Source: Pectobacterium betavasculorum
GTDB lineage: Bacteria; Pseudomonadota; Gammaproteobacteria; Enterobacterales; Enterobacteriaceae
Direction: 5' to 3'
DNA length: 64,000 bases
Assembly: GCF_000749845.1 (NCBI RefSeq)
Contig: NZ_JQHM01000003.1
Coordinates: 1 to 64,000, forward strand
Part shown: in pieces, positions 41,621 through 49,168 of the stretch
Layout of the letters: each line of letters opens with the position of its first letter
Numbering within the stretch: the first letter of the stretch is position 1
Notes under the pieces: generated by a model
The model's input: only the letters and a program-made list of their open reading frames with translations
The model's database searches: none
What the model was told of the DNA's origin: nothing
Position numbers and translations under genes: made by a program

Positions 41621-42166
41621 ATGAATGCAATGAGTAGCACTATTTTACACGTTATAGCAACGGCGACGCTGGTGATGAGCGGTTTTGCTCAGGCTGATGA
41701 CACGGCAAAAGCACATACCGGAAAAGAGCAAGTTGAATTAAAACATATTCACGCTGTCCTGCAAAATGGAACGCCCAGCCCGCAGCACGATGCGATGTGT
41801 GAGAAACAGCTGAATATACCTGAATCCAAATATGTTGGCATGAAAGTGACAACAGAATATAACATTAATATCCAGTCAATGATGATGTCGGCAAAATCCA
41901 TGTTCCCTTCGCCACACAGTACGCAACAAATGGAATTAACAGCTGAATTATCCGCTTTGGGGCTATCTGATAGCTATTCATTTGGTGCATTTAGTCCCAG
42001 TATTTTACCTGAGGCTAATATTCTTTTCTCTGTCGATAAAAAAATGAAAAACCCTGTTAGTACTTTCATGATTATTAATAAAGACGAAAGTTACAATTGC
42101 GTTATTAGCAGTTCAAAGGATGGCCTAAGCAAAGAGGCAATGAAAAGCATTGAAATGAAGAAATAG
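41621..42166 (+). CDS. Secreted protein of unknown function
   Basis: 181-aa protein with a clear signal peptide (ILHVIATATLVMSGFAQA, cleavage before DDTAKA). The mature part of about 157 residues is mostly polar, with two cysteines (AMCEKQL and YNCVIS) that could form a disulfide. I do not recognise the family. ATG 41621 has AAGAGGA (41607-41613) at good spacing; an earlier in-frame start at 41570 would put 17 residues before the signal peptide. It is AT-rich compared with neighbours and is the first gene of the accessory segment between tRNA-Gly copies 2 and 3. Confidence 0.7.
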   Translation: MNAMSSTILHVIATATLVMSGFAQADDTAKAHTGKEQVELKHIHAVLQNGTPSPQHDAMCEKQLNIPESKYVGMKVTTEYNINIQSMMMSAKSMFPSPHSTQQMELTAELSALGLSDSYSFGAFSPSILPEANILFSVDKKMKNPVSTFMIINKDESYNCVISSSKDGLSKEAMKSIEMKK

Positions 42167-42183
42167 TAATTTTTTATTTTCTA

Positions 42184-42217
42184 CCGTAGATTGCAGGCCG
42201 CAGTCTGCAATCTACGG
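42184..42217. terminator. Perfect 13-bp hairpin after the secreted-protein gene
   Basis: CCGTAGATTGCAG (42184-42196) and CTGCAATCTACGG (42205-42217) pair perfectly around 8 nt, 17 bp after the stop codon. The T run is on the upstream side (TTTTTTATTTTCT), which is better suited to stopping minus-strand transcription. The following 42218-42431 shows no gene. Confidence 0.5.
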
Positions 42218-42479
42218 CTATGCATGTAGCTCAGGCTGCCATTCAGTGGTTGACGGGTGAATTGTGTGGGAAAATAGAATGCTGATCGCTGCTGCTTTAT
42301 GGCTCGGCTGGGCGGTTTCATTTTGCCGTAGAACGTTTTCTCACAAAACCACCAGTGAGTGCCGAGCATAATGTTACCTGTTTGTATAAGAATGTGGTGG
42401 TATCATCTCTGTTCAGATGGCCTAATTTAGTGTGTTACTACATTCCGTGTGTTACGACGGGTCAGCGTTACAGGTAAAT

Positions 42480-42700
42480 AATTATTTTGAGTGCAAATCG
42501 AACCCATCCCCGTCTCTCCGCGTGCTAAAGTTCCTCGCACTTGCGACAGCCGCGTTTCTGACCTTACTAACTGAGATCATCCCGACAGGACTACTCAGTT
42601 CGCTTGCTACGCAGCGCTGGGGCGAGTGTGTTTCCATAGGTGATGGTCAGGCTATTGACACTATCATTCATCGTTGTGATTCTGGGTGTTAACCGCGCGC
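42480..42700 (+). pseudogene. N-terminal remnant of an MFS transporter
   Basis: The translated stretch SNPSPSLRVLKFLALATAAFL and the following TLLTEIIPTGLLSSLA looks like the first helix of a DHA1-type sugar or drug efflux transporter (SotB/YdhP-like). After about 45 residues the frame degrades into a cysteine-rich tail and stops at 42692. In another frame, hydrophobic coding continues (VMVRLLTLSFIVVILGV) after a stop. The rest of the roughly 390-aa transporter is absent. It is probably a truncated, frameshifted leftover of horizontal transfer or deletion. Confidence 0.5.
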
Positions 42701-42769
42701 TGACGGCTGCGAAGCCAGCGCAGCCGTCTCCACCAAAAGCGATTCCTTGATTTCGAGTAACCAATATTT

Positions 42770-43465
42770 ATGAAATACCGCCACTTCCTGTTTGACCTTG
42801 ACGACACGCTGCTGGACTTCAAAGCCTCTGAGCGTCTTTCGTTCGCGCGCACGCTAACAAACCTTGGCATCGATATTGAAAACACGACCCTGTTTGCAGA
42901 CTATCAGCGTGAGAATTCCCTGTTATGGAGCAAGTTCGAGAAGGGGGAAATCACCAAAGATCTACTGAAAGTAGAGCGATTCCGTCGCACTTTCACCCTT
43001 CATGGCCTTGATATCGATCCCCATAAAGCGAGCCGCCTCTATTTAGAATGCTTGACTGAAACCGTGGTGTTGGTGGACGGGGCTGTCCAGATATGCGAAG
43101 CGCTTGCCGAGATCGGTGAGGTTGGCATTATTACCAACGGCATTGAGTATGTGCAGGCGAAGCGGGTAGCGAACTCGGGGCTGGCAGATTGGCTCACGTT
43201 CGTTGCCTCCTCTGAGGCTTGCGGATTCGCAAAGCCGGATGCGCGTTTCTTTGAGTTCTCGGCCAGCAAGTTCAGCACGTTTGATAAAACCAAGACGATC
43301 ATCGTGGGCGACAGGCTTGATGCCGATATCCTGGGAGCGAACCTATATGGCATAGACAGCTGTTGGTTCAATGCAAACGGAGTCGCCAACGATTCGGATA
43401 TCGCGCCAACCTATGAGGCCGCAACGCTACGGGATGTATTCACGCAGCTAAGCGCCAAGTCTTAA
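42770..43465 (+). CDS. YjjG-like HAD-family nucleotidase
   Basis: 231-aa haloacid-dehalogenase phosphatase. Motif I is DLDDTLLDF (nucleophile Asp and acid/base Asp), motif II IITNG, motif III lysine in AKPDARFF, motif IV GDRLDADILGA. Its layout and several segments (FQ.YQ...LW; GIITNG; G.AKP...F; SDILGA-like) resemble E. coli YjjG, a 5'-nucleotidase that cleans non-canonical pyrimidine nucleotides. Similarity is moderate, so the substrate is uncertain. It lies 77 bp after the broken MFS gene, in the accessory segment. A CGACGACAA/TTGTCGTCG inverted repeat follows the stop. Confidence 0.8.
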   Translation: MKYRHFLFDLDDTLLDFKASERLSFARTLTNLGIDIENTTLFADYQRENSLLWSKFEKGEITKDLLKVERFRRTFTLHGLDIDPHKASRLYLECLTETVVLVDGAVQICEALAEIGEVGIITNGIEYVQAKRVANSGLADWLTFVASSEACGFAKPDARFFEFSASKFSTFDKTKTIIVGDRLDADILGANLYGIDSCWFNANGVANDSDIAPTYEAATLRDVFTQLSAKS

Positions 43466-43593
43466 CACGACATAACGTGCATTCGACGACAATCATCATG
43501 ATTACCCCAGTGGGTTGTCGTCGCTTTCCTCTGTGAACTCAGTTCGCTAATCAACATTGCTTCGCTTCTCTCTGACCGGCTCCCGCCATCTTT

Positions 43594-43611
43594 TGCATCA
43601 CTCGTAATGCA
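43594..43611 (+). promoter_or_regulatory. Palindrome upstream of the sigma-54 promoter (candidate enhancer site)
   Basis: TGCAT and ATGCA flank an 8-bp spacer, about 120 bp before the predicted transcription start. It recalls the NtrC pattern TGCAC-N7-GTGCA but has one extra base and changed inner bases. It is a candidate binding site for the activator that sigma-54 needs. Confidence 0.3.
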
Positions 43612-43695
43612 TTTTTGTAACGTTTTGCCTTTTTTTGGTGCGTCGACTCCTGTCAGAGCAGCGTGTTTACGGCATTTCTACGGTGTCAGGAATCA

Positions 43696-43712
43696 TGGCA
43701 CGGCCTGTGCTT
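43696..43712 (+). promoter_or_regulatory. Sigma-54 (RpoN) promoter of the ABC transporter operon
   Basis: TGGCACGGCCTGTGCTT matches TGGCACG-N4-TTGCW at every fixed position but one. The invariant GG (43697-43698) and GC (43709-43710) are 10 bp apart. It lies about 115 bp before the substrate-binding-protein start. An 8-bp inverted repeat (CCATCTTG/CAAGATGG, 43724-43743) sits at the predicted start of the transcript. Confidence 0.75.
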
Positions 43713-43827
43713 AGTCTTATATACCATCTTGTGTACAAGATGGAGCGACTCAGGTAATCGACCTGATCGGTTTTTTTCAGGCTGGTGATTATCAGCCGTT
43801 GTTAGCTCACCGTTGAAGGGGAACACA

Positions 43828-44847
43828 ATGAAAAATAACAATGACAAGATCGATCGTAAACGCAGGCAGCTAATGAAGTGGTCAGCGGTTAGCGCAGGGG
43901 CGCTGACGCTAAGCAACTTGCTGCCGGGCGTCGCTTTAGCCGCAGAGGGGGAAGAGATCCGCATTGGTTACTGGCCGATTGTCGGCGGTTTGCCTTTATA
44001 TGTGGGCGTTGAACGCGGCTTTTTCAAAGAGGCGGGATTGAATGTTCGCGCCGTGAAATTCGCTAGCCCGCAACAGATTGTCGAGGGCATGATCACGGGG
44101 CGTATACACGGCTGTGCCAACGGTACGGCCACTGGCGCGTTGGGATTAGGGGCGATTACCTCCCCCGGTCTCTTCAAGATTATCTGCTCAAATCCTTCTA
44201 ACCATCAGATGGTGTTGGATGAATTTCTGGTGCCGCTAAACAGCGATGTAAAAAGCATCGCAGAACTGAAGGGCAAGCGTATCGCCTGTGGCCCCGGTAT
44301 TCAGAATGTGGTCATGACGAAAATCATTCTGGAGAAAAATGGCTTTACGGCGGATGAGCTGCGGGTGACGGAATTACCCGTTGGGCAACATGTGGCGGCG
44401 CTGGCCGCTGGTCAGATTGACGGCGTTTATACTCTGGAACCCACAGGGACTGTCGGGCGGTTGAAAGGACTGTCGCGTACGCTGGAGACGGGAGTGATCT
44501 CACGCTATGTGCTCGGTAACCCTGATGCTCCGTGGTTTGGTGGTGCGGCGGCGTTAAATAGCGGTTTTATCGAAAGTCGCGCTGCTGAGGCGAAGACCTT
44601 CACACAGGCCTATGCCAAATCGGTGCAGTTTATTCAGCAGAACCCTGATGCCGCTCGCGAACATATTACCGGTTACACCAGTATTGAAGCTGAACTGGGT
44701 AAAGAGGTGCCTTTGCCGGGGTTTGTCATGTACGACGAGCTAAAAGGCGACAATCTGGCATGGTTCCAGAAGTTTTATGACGTGTTCACTGAAAGAAAAA
44801 TCTTCCGGCAGCCGGTGGATGTTAGCAGCCTGATTTATCAACCTTAA
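43828..44847 (+). CDS. ABC transporter substrate-binding protein (SsuA/TauA/NrtA-like)
   Basis: 339-aa periplasmic binding protein. The N-terminus has KRRQLMKW followed by a hydrophobic stretch and ALAAE, which looks like a Tat-type signal. The mature fold is type 2 (RIGYWPIVGGLPLYVGVERGFFKEAGLNV), as in nitrate, sulfonate, taurine and thiamine-precursor binders. ATG 43828 follows AAGGGGAA (43816-43823). First gene of a three-gene import operon behind a sigma-54 promoter, suggesting nitrogen- or sulfur-linked control. The ligand cannot be assigned from sequence. Confidence 0.88.
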   Translation: MKNNNDKIDRKRRQLMKWSAVSAGALTLSNLLPGVALAAEGEEIRIGYWPIVGGLPLYVGVERGFFKEAGLNVRAVKFASPQQIVEGMITGRIHGCANGTATGALGLGAITSPGLFKIICSNPSNHQMVLDEFLVPLNSDVKSIAELKGKRIACGPGIQNVVMTKIILEKNGFTADELRVTELPVGQHVAALAAGQIDGVYTLEPTGTVGRLKGLSRTLETGVISRYVLGNPDAPWFGGAAALNSGFIESRAAEAKTFTQAYAKSVQFIQQNPDAAREHITGYTSIEAELGKEVPLPGFVMYDELKGDNLAWFQKFYDVFTERKIFRQPVDVSSLIYQP

Positions 44848-44861
44848 GAGGGGATGCGATT

Positions 44862-45626
44862 ATGCGTGAGCATTGGACGTCTAAATTATTACCCGCTGTC
44901 GGCCCGATTTTGCTGTTTCTCTTTTGGCAATTGGCGGTCAGCGCGAAATGGTTGAACCCCATTTTATTACCGTCGCCGGTCGATACGTTGAGCTATATGT
45001 TCCAGTCCTTTGCGGATGTCAGCATGCGTACGGATATCGGCGCGACGCTATACCGTACGCTCGCCGCATTTGGCTTTGCTGCACTGATTGGCGTGCCGCT
45101 GGGCGTGATTCTGGGCAGCAATGAAAAGATTTACCGCAGTCTGGAGTTTCTGATCGATTTCTTCCGTTCTACGCCATCATCAGCGCTGATTCCGCTATTT
45201 TTGCTGATTTTCGGGATAACCGACGCGAATAAAATTGCCATTTCAGCTTTTGCAGCCGTGCTGGTGATTCTGTTCAACAGCGCGTATGGCGTGATGAATG
45301 CCAAGAAAACCCGTCTGATGGCGGCACAGGTGATGGGGATCTCCCGCTGGCATATTTTTAAAGACATCATGCTGCTCGAAAGCCTGGCACAAACCTTTGT
45401 CGGCCTGCGTACCGGTGTGTCGATGGCGTTGGTGATCGTGATTGTCGCGGAGATGTTTATTGGTTCTGAAACGGGGCTGGGGCACCGCATCATTGATGCT
45501 CAGCAGGTGTTTAACATTCGGGATATGTACGCTTCTATCCTGATTACTGGCGCACTGGGATATTTGCTTAACGTACTGTTTTTAGTCGCAGAAAAACGAA
45601 TAGTTCACTGGAGTGGCAAAGCATGA
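44862..45626 (+). CDS. ABC transporter permease (SsuC/TauC-like)
   Basis: 254-aa inner-membrane permease with about six helices. The BPD-type motif linking to the ATPase is visible in LMAAQVMGISRWHIFKDIML. It forms a homodimeric channel in this family. It lies 14 bp after the binding-protein gene, with AGAGGGGA before the ATG, and overlaps the ATPase start by 4 bp (ATGA). Confidence 0.9.
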   Translation: MREHWTSKLLPAVGPILLFLFWQLAVSAKWLNPILLPSPVDTLSYMFQSFADVSMRTDIGATLYRTLAAFGFAALIGVPLGVILGSNEKIYRSLEFLIDFFRSTPSSALIPLFLLIFGITDANKIAISAFAAVLVILFNSAYGVMNAKKTRLMAAQVMGISRWHIFKDIMLLESLAQTFVGLRTGVSMALVIVIVAEMFIGSETGLGHRIIDAQQVFNIRDMYASILITGALGYLLNVLFLVAEKRIVHWSGKA

Positions 45627-46441
45627 TGACATCTCGTACCGCGCAAGTGGAAAAATTGGATACGCCGTTGCCGCCTTATCCGGCACCGAACACTCACGTG
45701 ACCATCCGCGGCTTGAACAAGTCGTTTGCGGGTCAGCCACTTTATACCGACCTGAATCTGGATTTGCCGCGCGGTAAGATCGTGTCTATTTTCGGGCCGA
45801 ACGGCTGTGGTAAATCAACGTTGATGAACATGATTGCCGGGCTGATTCCCGTCGATAGTGGCGATATCTTGTTTGACGGCAAAACGCTGGCGGAAACCAG
45901 AATTGGGTACGTCTTTCAAAACTATCGTGATGCACTTTTTCCCTGGATGAGCGCCTGGAAAAACATTGCCTACCCGCTGGTGCGCAGTGGAATGCGAAAA
46001 CAGGATGTGCAGACGCGCATGGATGAACTGATTGCGATGTTTGATATTCGTTTCGACCTTCAGCGCTATCCATATGAACTGTCGGGCGGGCAGCAGCAAA
46101 CGGTGTGTATTATGCGGGCGCTAGCGACGGGGCCGGAGGTCATGTTTCTGGATGAACCGTTCTCGGCGCTGGATTTTGAAATGACGCTGTTCATCCGCGA
46201 CAAGCTGCAAGAGGTTCAGTTGGCAACTGGCGTAACGATGGTCATCGTGTCACACGATTTGGAGGATGCGGTGTTTCTGGCGGACGAAATCCTGCTGCTG
46301 ACGCGTCGGCCAACGACGGTGTCGGAGATTGTTCCATTCGATTTAGCGCGTCCACGCGGGGCGGAGGCGATGAGCGATCCTGAGTTTATTCGCGTCAAGG
46401 CGCATACGCTGGAAGTATTCAAACGCGAAATGGCTGCATAG
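45623..46441 (+). CDS. ABC transporter ATP-binding protein (SsuB/TauB-like)
   Basis: 272-aa ATPase. Walker A GPNGCGKST, Q-loop region VFQNYRDALFPW, signature LSGGQQQT, Walker B VMFLDEP and switch histidine VSHDLEDA are all present. The family is the nitrate/sulfonate/taurine importer group. Translationally coupled to the permease through an ATGA overlap. Confidence 0.93.
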   Translation: MMTSRTAQVEKLDTPLPPYPAPNTHVTIRGLNKSFAGQPLYTDLNLDLPRGKIVSIFGPNGCGKSTLMNMIAGLIPVDSGDILFDGKTLAETRIGYVFQNYRDALFPWMSAWKNIAYPLVRSGMRKQDVQTRMDELIAMFDIRFDLQRYPYELSGGQQQTVCIMRALATGPEVMFLDEPFSALDFEMTLFIRDKLQEVQLATGVTMVIVSHDLEDAVFLADEILLLTRRPTTVSEIVPFDLARPRGAEAMSDPEFIRVKAHTLEVFKREMAA

Positions 46442-46460
46442 GGAACACCGCTCTGGTTTT

Positions 46461-46494
46461 CTGTCTCCCAAACGGCAATAGGTTTGGGAGACAG
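46461..46494. terminator. Perfect 13-bp hairpin after the ABC operon
   Basis: CTGTCTCCCAAAC (46461-46473) and GTTTGGGAGACAG (46482-46494) pair perfectly around an 8-nt loop, 20 bp after the ATPase stop. It is followed by GGGGG rather than T residues, so terminator function is uncertain. Confidence 0.5.
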
Positions 46495-46509
46495 GGGGCG
46501 ATAACAGGA

Positions 46510-47070
46510 ATGAAGCTACGATTGAGGCTGCCTAACCCATCAAGATTATCGACAGTATCTCAGAAATATAAATTAGCGCTAGGCTCAAAAATTGCCAAGT
46601 TTAGCCATTCTGTTTCGGGAGAAAGTAACGTTCTGCGTATCCCAAATTCTGCGCCAACGGCTTATGGTTTTATGACCACGCAAGCCTATCGTGATGTTGC
46701 CTGGAACGTTCGTATTACCGATTCAACCGGGGCGGGTATTCCAAATATTATTGCGCTTTTTTACCTCGACCAACGGGAAAATAACGGTGATTTGGAGTTT
46801 ATTCCGAGTAACGGTCACGGGGCAATAACTGATGCCAACGGGGTTGCATCGGGCACCGTGAAACTGGATGCCTGTCAGGCTGATTACACCACGGAGTTTC
46901 AAGACTATAGCCAAGGTTATATCAATACGTGGAGAACAACCTATGATGTTGGGGCGTGGAAGATCGTAGTCCCTTATCAGTATGATGTTGGTGTAGGTGG
47001 TAACAACTCTAGGTACGTCACATTTGGGCATATCTGCAAGCACACTTTGTTGAAAAGCGTAACATCCTGA
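46510..47070 (+). CDS. Orphan protein with an Ig-like (invasin-type) domain
   Basis: 186-aa protein without a signal peptide. Residues about 65-125 (WNVRITDSTGAGIPNIIALF then AITDANGVASGTVKL) have the strand-turn pattern of bacterial Ig-like Big_1 domains, as in invasin and intimin repeats. The ends look unlike a complete adhesin. The start is weak (AGG only two bases from the ATG at 46510). It may be a fragment of a larger surface protein or a small stand-alone protein. Its own family is not recognised. The gap after it (47071-47372) shows no gene and presumably holds the promoter of tRNA copy 3. Confidence 0.55.
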   Translation: MKLRLRLPNPSRLSTVSQKYKLALGSKIAKFSHSVSGESNVLRIPNSAPTAYGFMTTQAYRDVAWNVRITDSTGAGIPNIIALFYLDQRENNGDLEFIPSNGHGAITDANGVASGTVKLDACQADYTTEFQDYSQGYINTWRTTYDVGAWKIVVPYQYDVGVGGNNSRYVTFGHICKHTLLKSVTS

Positions 47071-47372
47071 TACGCAAGTAAATGAAAGATTGAGCCACCT
47101 TACTTTAGGCGGTCTGGTTGTGGAGGCGGACCAATGGTTTTTCCTCCACAGCACTGAGCTGATTGACACTGAACATGTATGGCAATGTTTTTCAGTGAAA
47201 AGAGGTTGCCACGTTAGGTTGATTGGTACATAATGCTGACCGTTGAATTGCCATTCTGTAAAATAGCTAGGTAATTCATTGAGTTACATGAAATTTGATC
47301 GGGTTAAATTAGTTTTGGTTTCAGCTGAGTTTGCTTTTTGCTGAAAGTAAAAGATAATACATCCGATTCTAT

Positions 47373-47448
<76 letters not shown>

Positions 47449-47689
47449 ATTCTTGTTCTATAGACGTCCATTAATGTCTGTAGCTCCCTGATTTAACAAG
47501 CTAATCGCTCTGTTGAGCCTCCATCGAAATCCGCTGAAAACCACCGTCAACCACGCCGAAGTAGTACATAAATAAAATAGTACACAAATTAGTACCCGAA
47601 AATCGGGTGCGTTGCGGGTACGGATTGTTTGCTGAGCCGCTTACCTGTGCGCGGTACACCTCTCTTCAACCCTGAAGGAGGCAACCCCT

Positions 47690-47800
47690 ATGGCGTTAAC
47701 CGATGCCGTCGCCCGGCAGACCCGCGACCATTGGCAAATCCTAGACTCTGAGCTATCGCGACGAACTGCGCTGTAGCCATAAAACTCAGACAAACCGCGA
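47690..47800 (+). pseudogene. Remnant of a P4-type tyrosine integrase (N-terminus)
   Basis: AAGGAG (47675-47680) precedes an ATG at 47690 that reads MALTDAVARQTR, the typical P4-family integrase start. The frame then shifts. In another frame the DNA reads ATIGKS, stop, TLSYRDEL, which lines up with the family pattern ATGK(S/A)YTLSDxDGL. At least one frameshift and one stop are therefore present, and the remaining 380 or so codons are gone. The intact short frame ends at 47776 (28 aa). Position next to a tRNA gene is typical for this integrase family. Confidence 0.65.
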
Positions 47801-48375
47801 TATGAGTATTGATATAAAATCAGCAATTAAATAATGTTATTTTAGCTATTTGTGGTTATGTATAAATATATTTGTGCTATGTGTTGATATATTAGATTCG
47901 CTATTTTATTGAGCTTGTTGTTATTTGGTTTTAGTGATTTTTTTGATTTTATTTCCGGTAAATTATATTTGTTACAAACGATTTGGTGTGACTATTCTGA
48001 GTGAGTTGAGTGTTAGCATAATCTGTTCGTCTACCTTGTTTTTAAATCAATAAATTAAAGTGAGGTCGAATGGTAAGACAATGTAAGGCGCTTGAAGGTC
48101 GCCTGAATGAGGCGAAGAGGCAGACATTCGCTCAATTTGCATAAATCTGAGGCTAAAGTAGTTCGTTTATTTACCTCTATCGGCAAAAGGGGGGGCTATG
48201 CCTGTCCGTTCTCCATCGTTAAGGTTCTATCTGGTTAATTAGCCTGCTTCAGGGGCTTTGTTTGTTGCCGCGCTTGAAATGAAAGAGGGCGCTTTTAAGC
48301 AACGTTGAGGCGTTCAACACAGTCAGGATCGGAGACCAGAATATGGAAGTCAGGTACCCCTAATTTCACGTTAAG
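47801..48375. other. Gene-free AT-rich region before ahpC
   Basis: No coding region is supported between the integrase remnant and the ahpC control region. The composition is AT-rich at 47800-48060. A 24-codon frame at 48070-48144 has no recognisable match. No copy of the tRNA-Gly 3' end was found that would mark the far attachment site. Confidence 0.5.
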
Positions 48376-48412
48376 TTAGGTATTACTTATTGATTCGATA
48401 AACACAACGGAT
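48376..48412 (+). promoter_or_regulatory. OxyR binding site upstream of ahpC
   Basis: TTAGGTATTACTTAT (48376-48390), a 7-bp spacer and ATAAACACAACGGAT (48398-48412) fit the OxyR tandem motif ATAGNTNNNANCTAT-N7-ATAGNTNNNANCTAT at 8 of 10 and 6 of 10 fixed positions. It lies 62-98 bp before the ahpC start. OxyR activation of ahpCF under peroxide is established in E. coli. Confidence 0.6.
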
Positions 48413-48473
48413 TGGTGATGACGATCACAATTCTGTACTTTAGCCACATGCGAAAACACATGAGGATAAAGTG

Positions 48474-49037
48474 ATGTCAGTAATTAATACCCAAGTTAAA
48501 CCATTCAAAAACATGGCTTTCAAAGACGGTCAGTTCATCGAAGTGACTGAGAAGAACATCGAAGGTAAATGGAGCGTGTTCTTCTTCTATCCTGCCGACT
48601 TTACGTTTGTCTGCCCGACTGAACTGGGTGATGTCGCTGACTACTACGACGAATTCCAACAGCGCGGCGTGGAAATCTACTCTGTTTCTACCGACACCCA
48701 TTTTACGCACAAAGCGTGGCACAGCAGTTCTGAAACTATTGGCAAAATCAAATACACCATGATCGGTGATCCAACTGGTCAGCTGACGCGTAACTTTGAA
48801 AACATGCGCGAAGCAGAAGGTTTGGCCGATCGCGGTACGTTCATCGTTGATCCACAGGGCATCATCCAGGCAGTAGAAATCACGGCTGAAGGTATTGGTC
48901 GCGATGCCTCTGACCTGCTGCGCAAAGTGAAAGCAGCTCAGTACGTTGCTTCTCACCCAGGCGAAGTGTGCCCAGCCAAGTGGAAAGAAGGTGAGGCTAC
49001 GCTGGCTCCGTCTCTGGATCTGGTTGGCAAAATCTAA
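48474..49037 (+). CDS. ahpC: Alkyl hydroperoxide reductase peroxiredoxin AhpC
   Basis: Typical 2-Cys peroxiredoxin that reduces H2O2, organic peroxides and peroxynitrite. It has 187 aa from ATG 48474 (GAGGA at 48462-48466); a GTG immediately before is less well placed. Peroxidatic Cys47 is in [10 protein letters not shown] and the resolving cysteine in GEVCPAKW. The GGLG motif region reads [10 protein letters not shown] rather than a typical GVALRGTF. It is reduced by AhpF, encoded next. In E. coli ahpCF is elsewhere on the chromosome. Confidence 0.97.
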   Translation: MSVINTQVKPFKNMAFKDGQFIEVTEKNIEGKWSVFFFYPADFTFVCPTELGDVADYYDEFQQRGVEIYSVSTDTHFTHKAWHSSSETIGKIKYTMIGDPTGQLTRNFENMREAEGLADRGTFIVDPQGIIQAVEITAEGIGRDASDLLRKVKAAQYVASHPGEVCPAKWKEGEATLAPSLDLVGKI

Positions 49038-49068
49038 GCTAACACCACGGAAAAAATCGCTGTTTTTA

Positions 49069-49116
49069 TCGGGTGCAATGCACCCGACTTTTATGGCCCG
49101 GCTCTTTTTCGGGCCA
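49069..49116 (+). other. Two hairpins between ahpC and ahpF
   Basis: TCGGGTGC/GCACCCGA (49069-49087) is followed by CTTTTA, and TGGCCCG/CGGGCCA (49094-49116) follows it. They could act as a partial terminator and RNA stabiliser that keeps AhpC above AhpF. Confidence 0.6.
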
Positions 49117-49168
49117 GCACCCTGCATGATTTTGCCTTTGTACCAATTTGCCTAATTAAGGACGACCG

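Noticed and set aside
48070-48144. 24-codon frame before ahpC
   Set aside because: No recognisable ribosome-binding site or family; chance frame in a gene-poor region.
47449-48470. Second attachment site (attR) matching the tRNA-Gly 3' end
   Set aside because: No repeat of the tRNA 3' end was found downstream, so island boundaries cannot be set.
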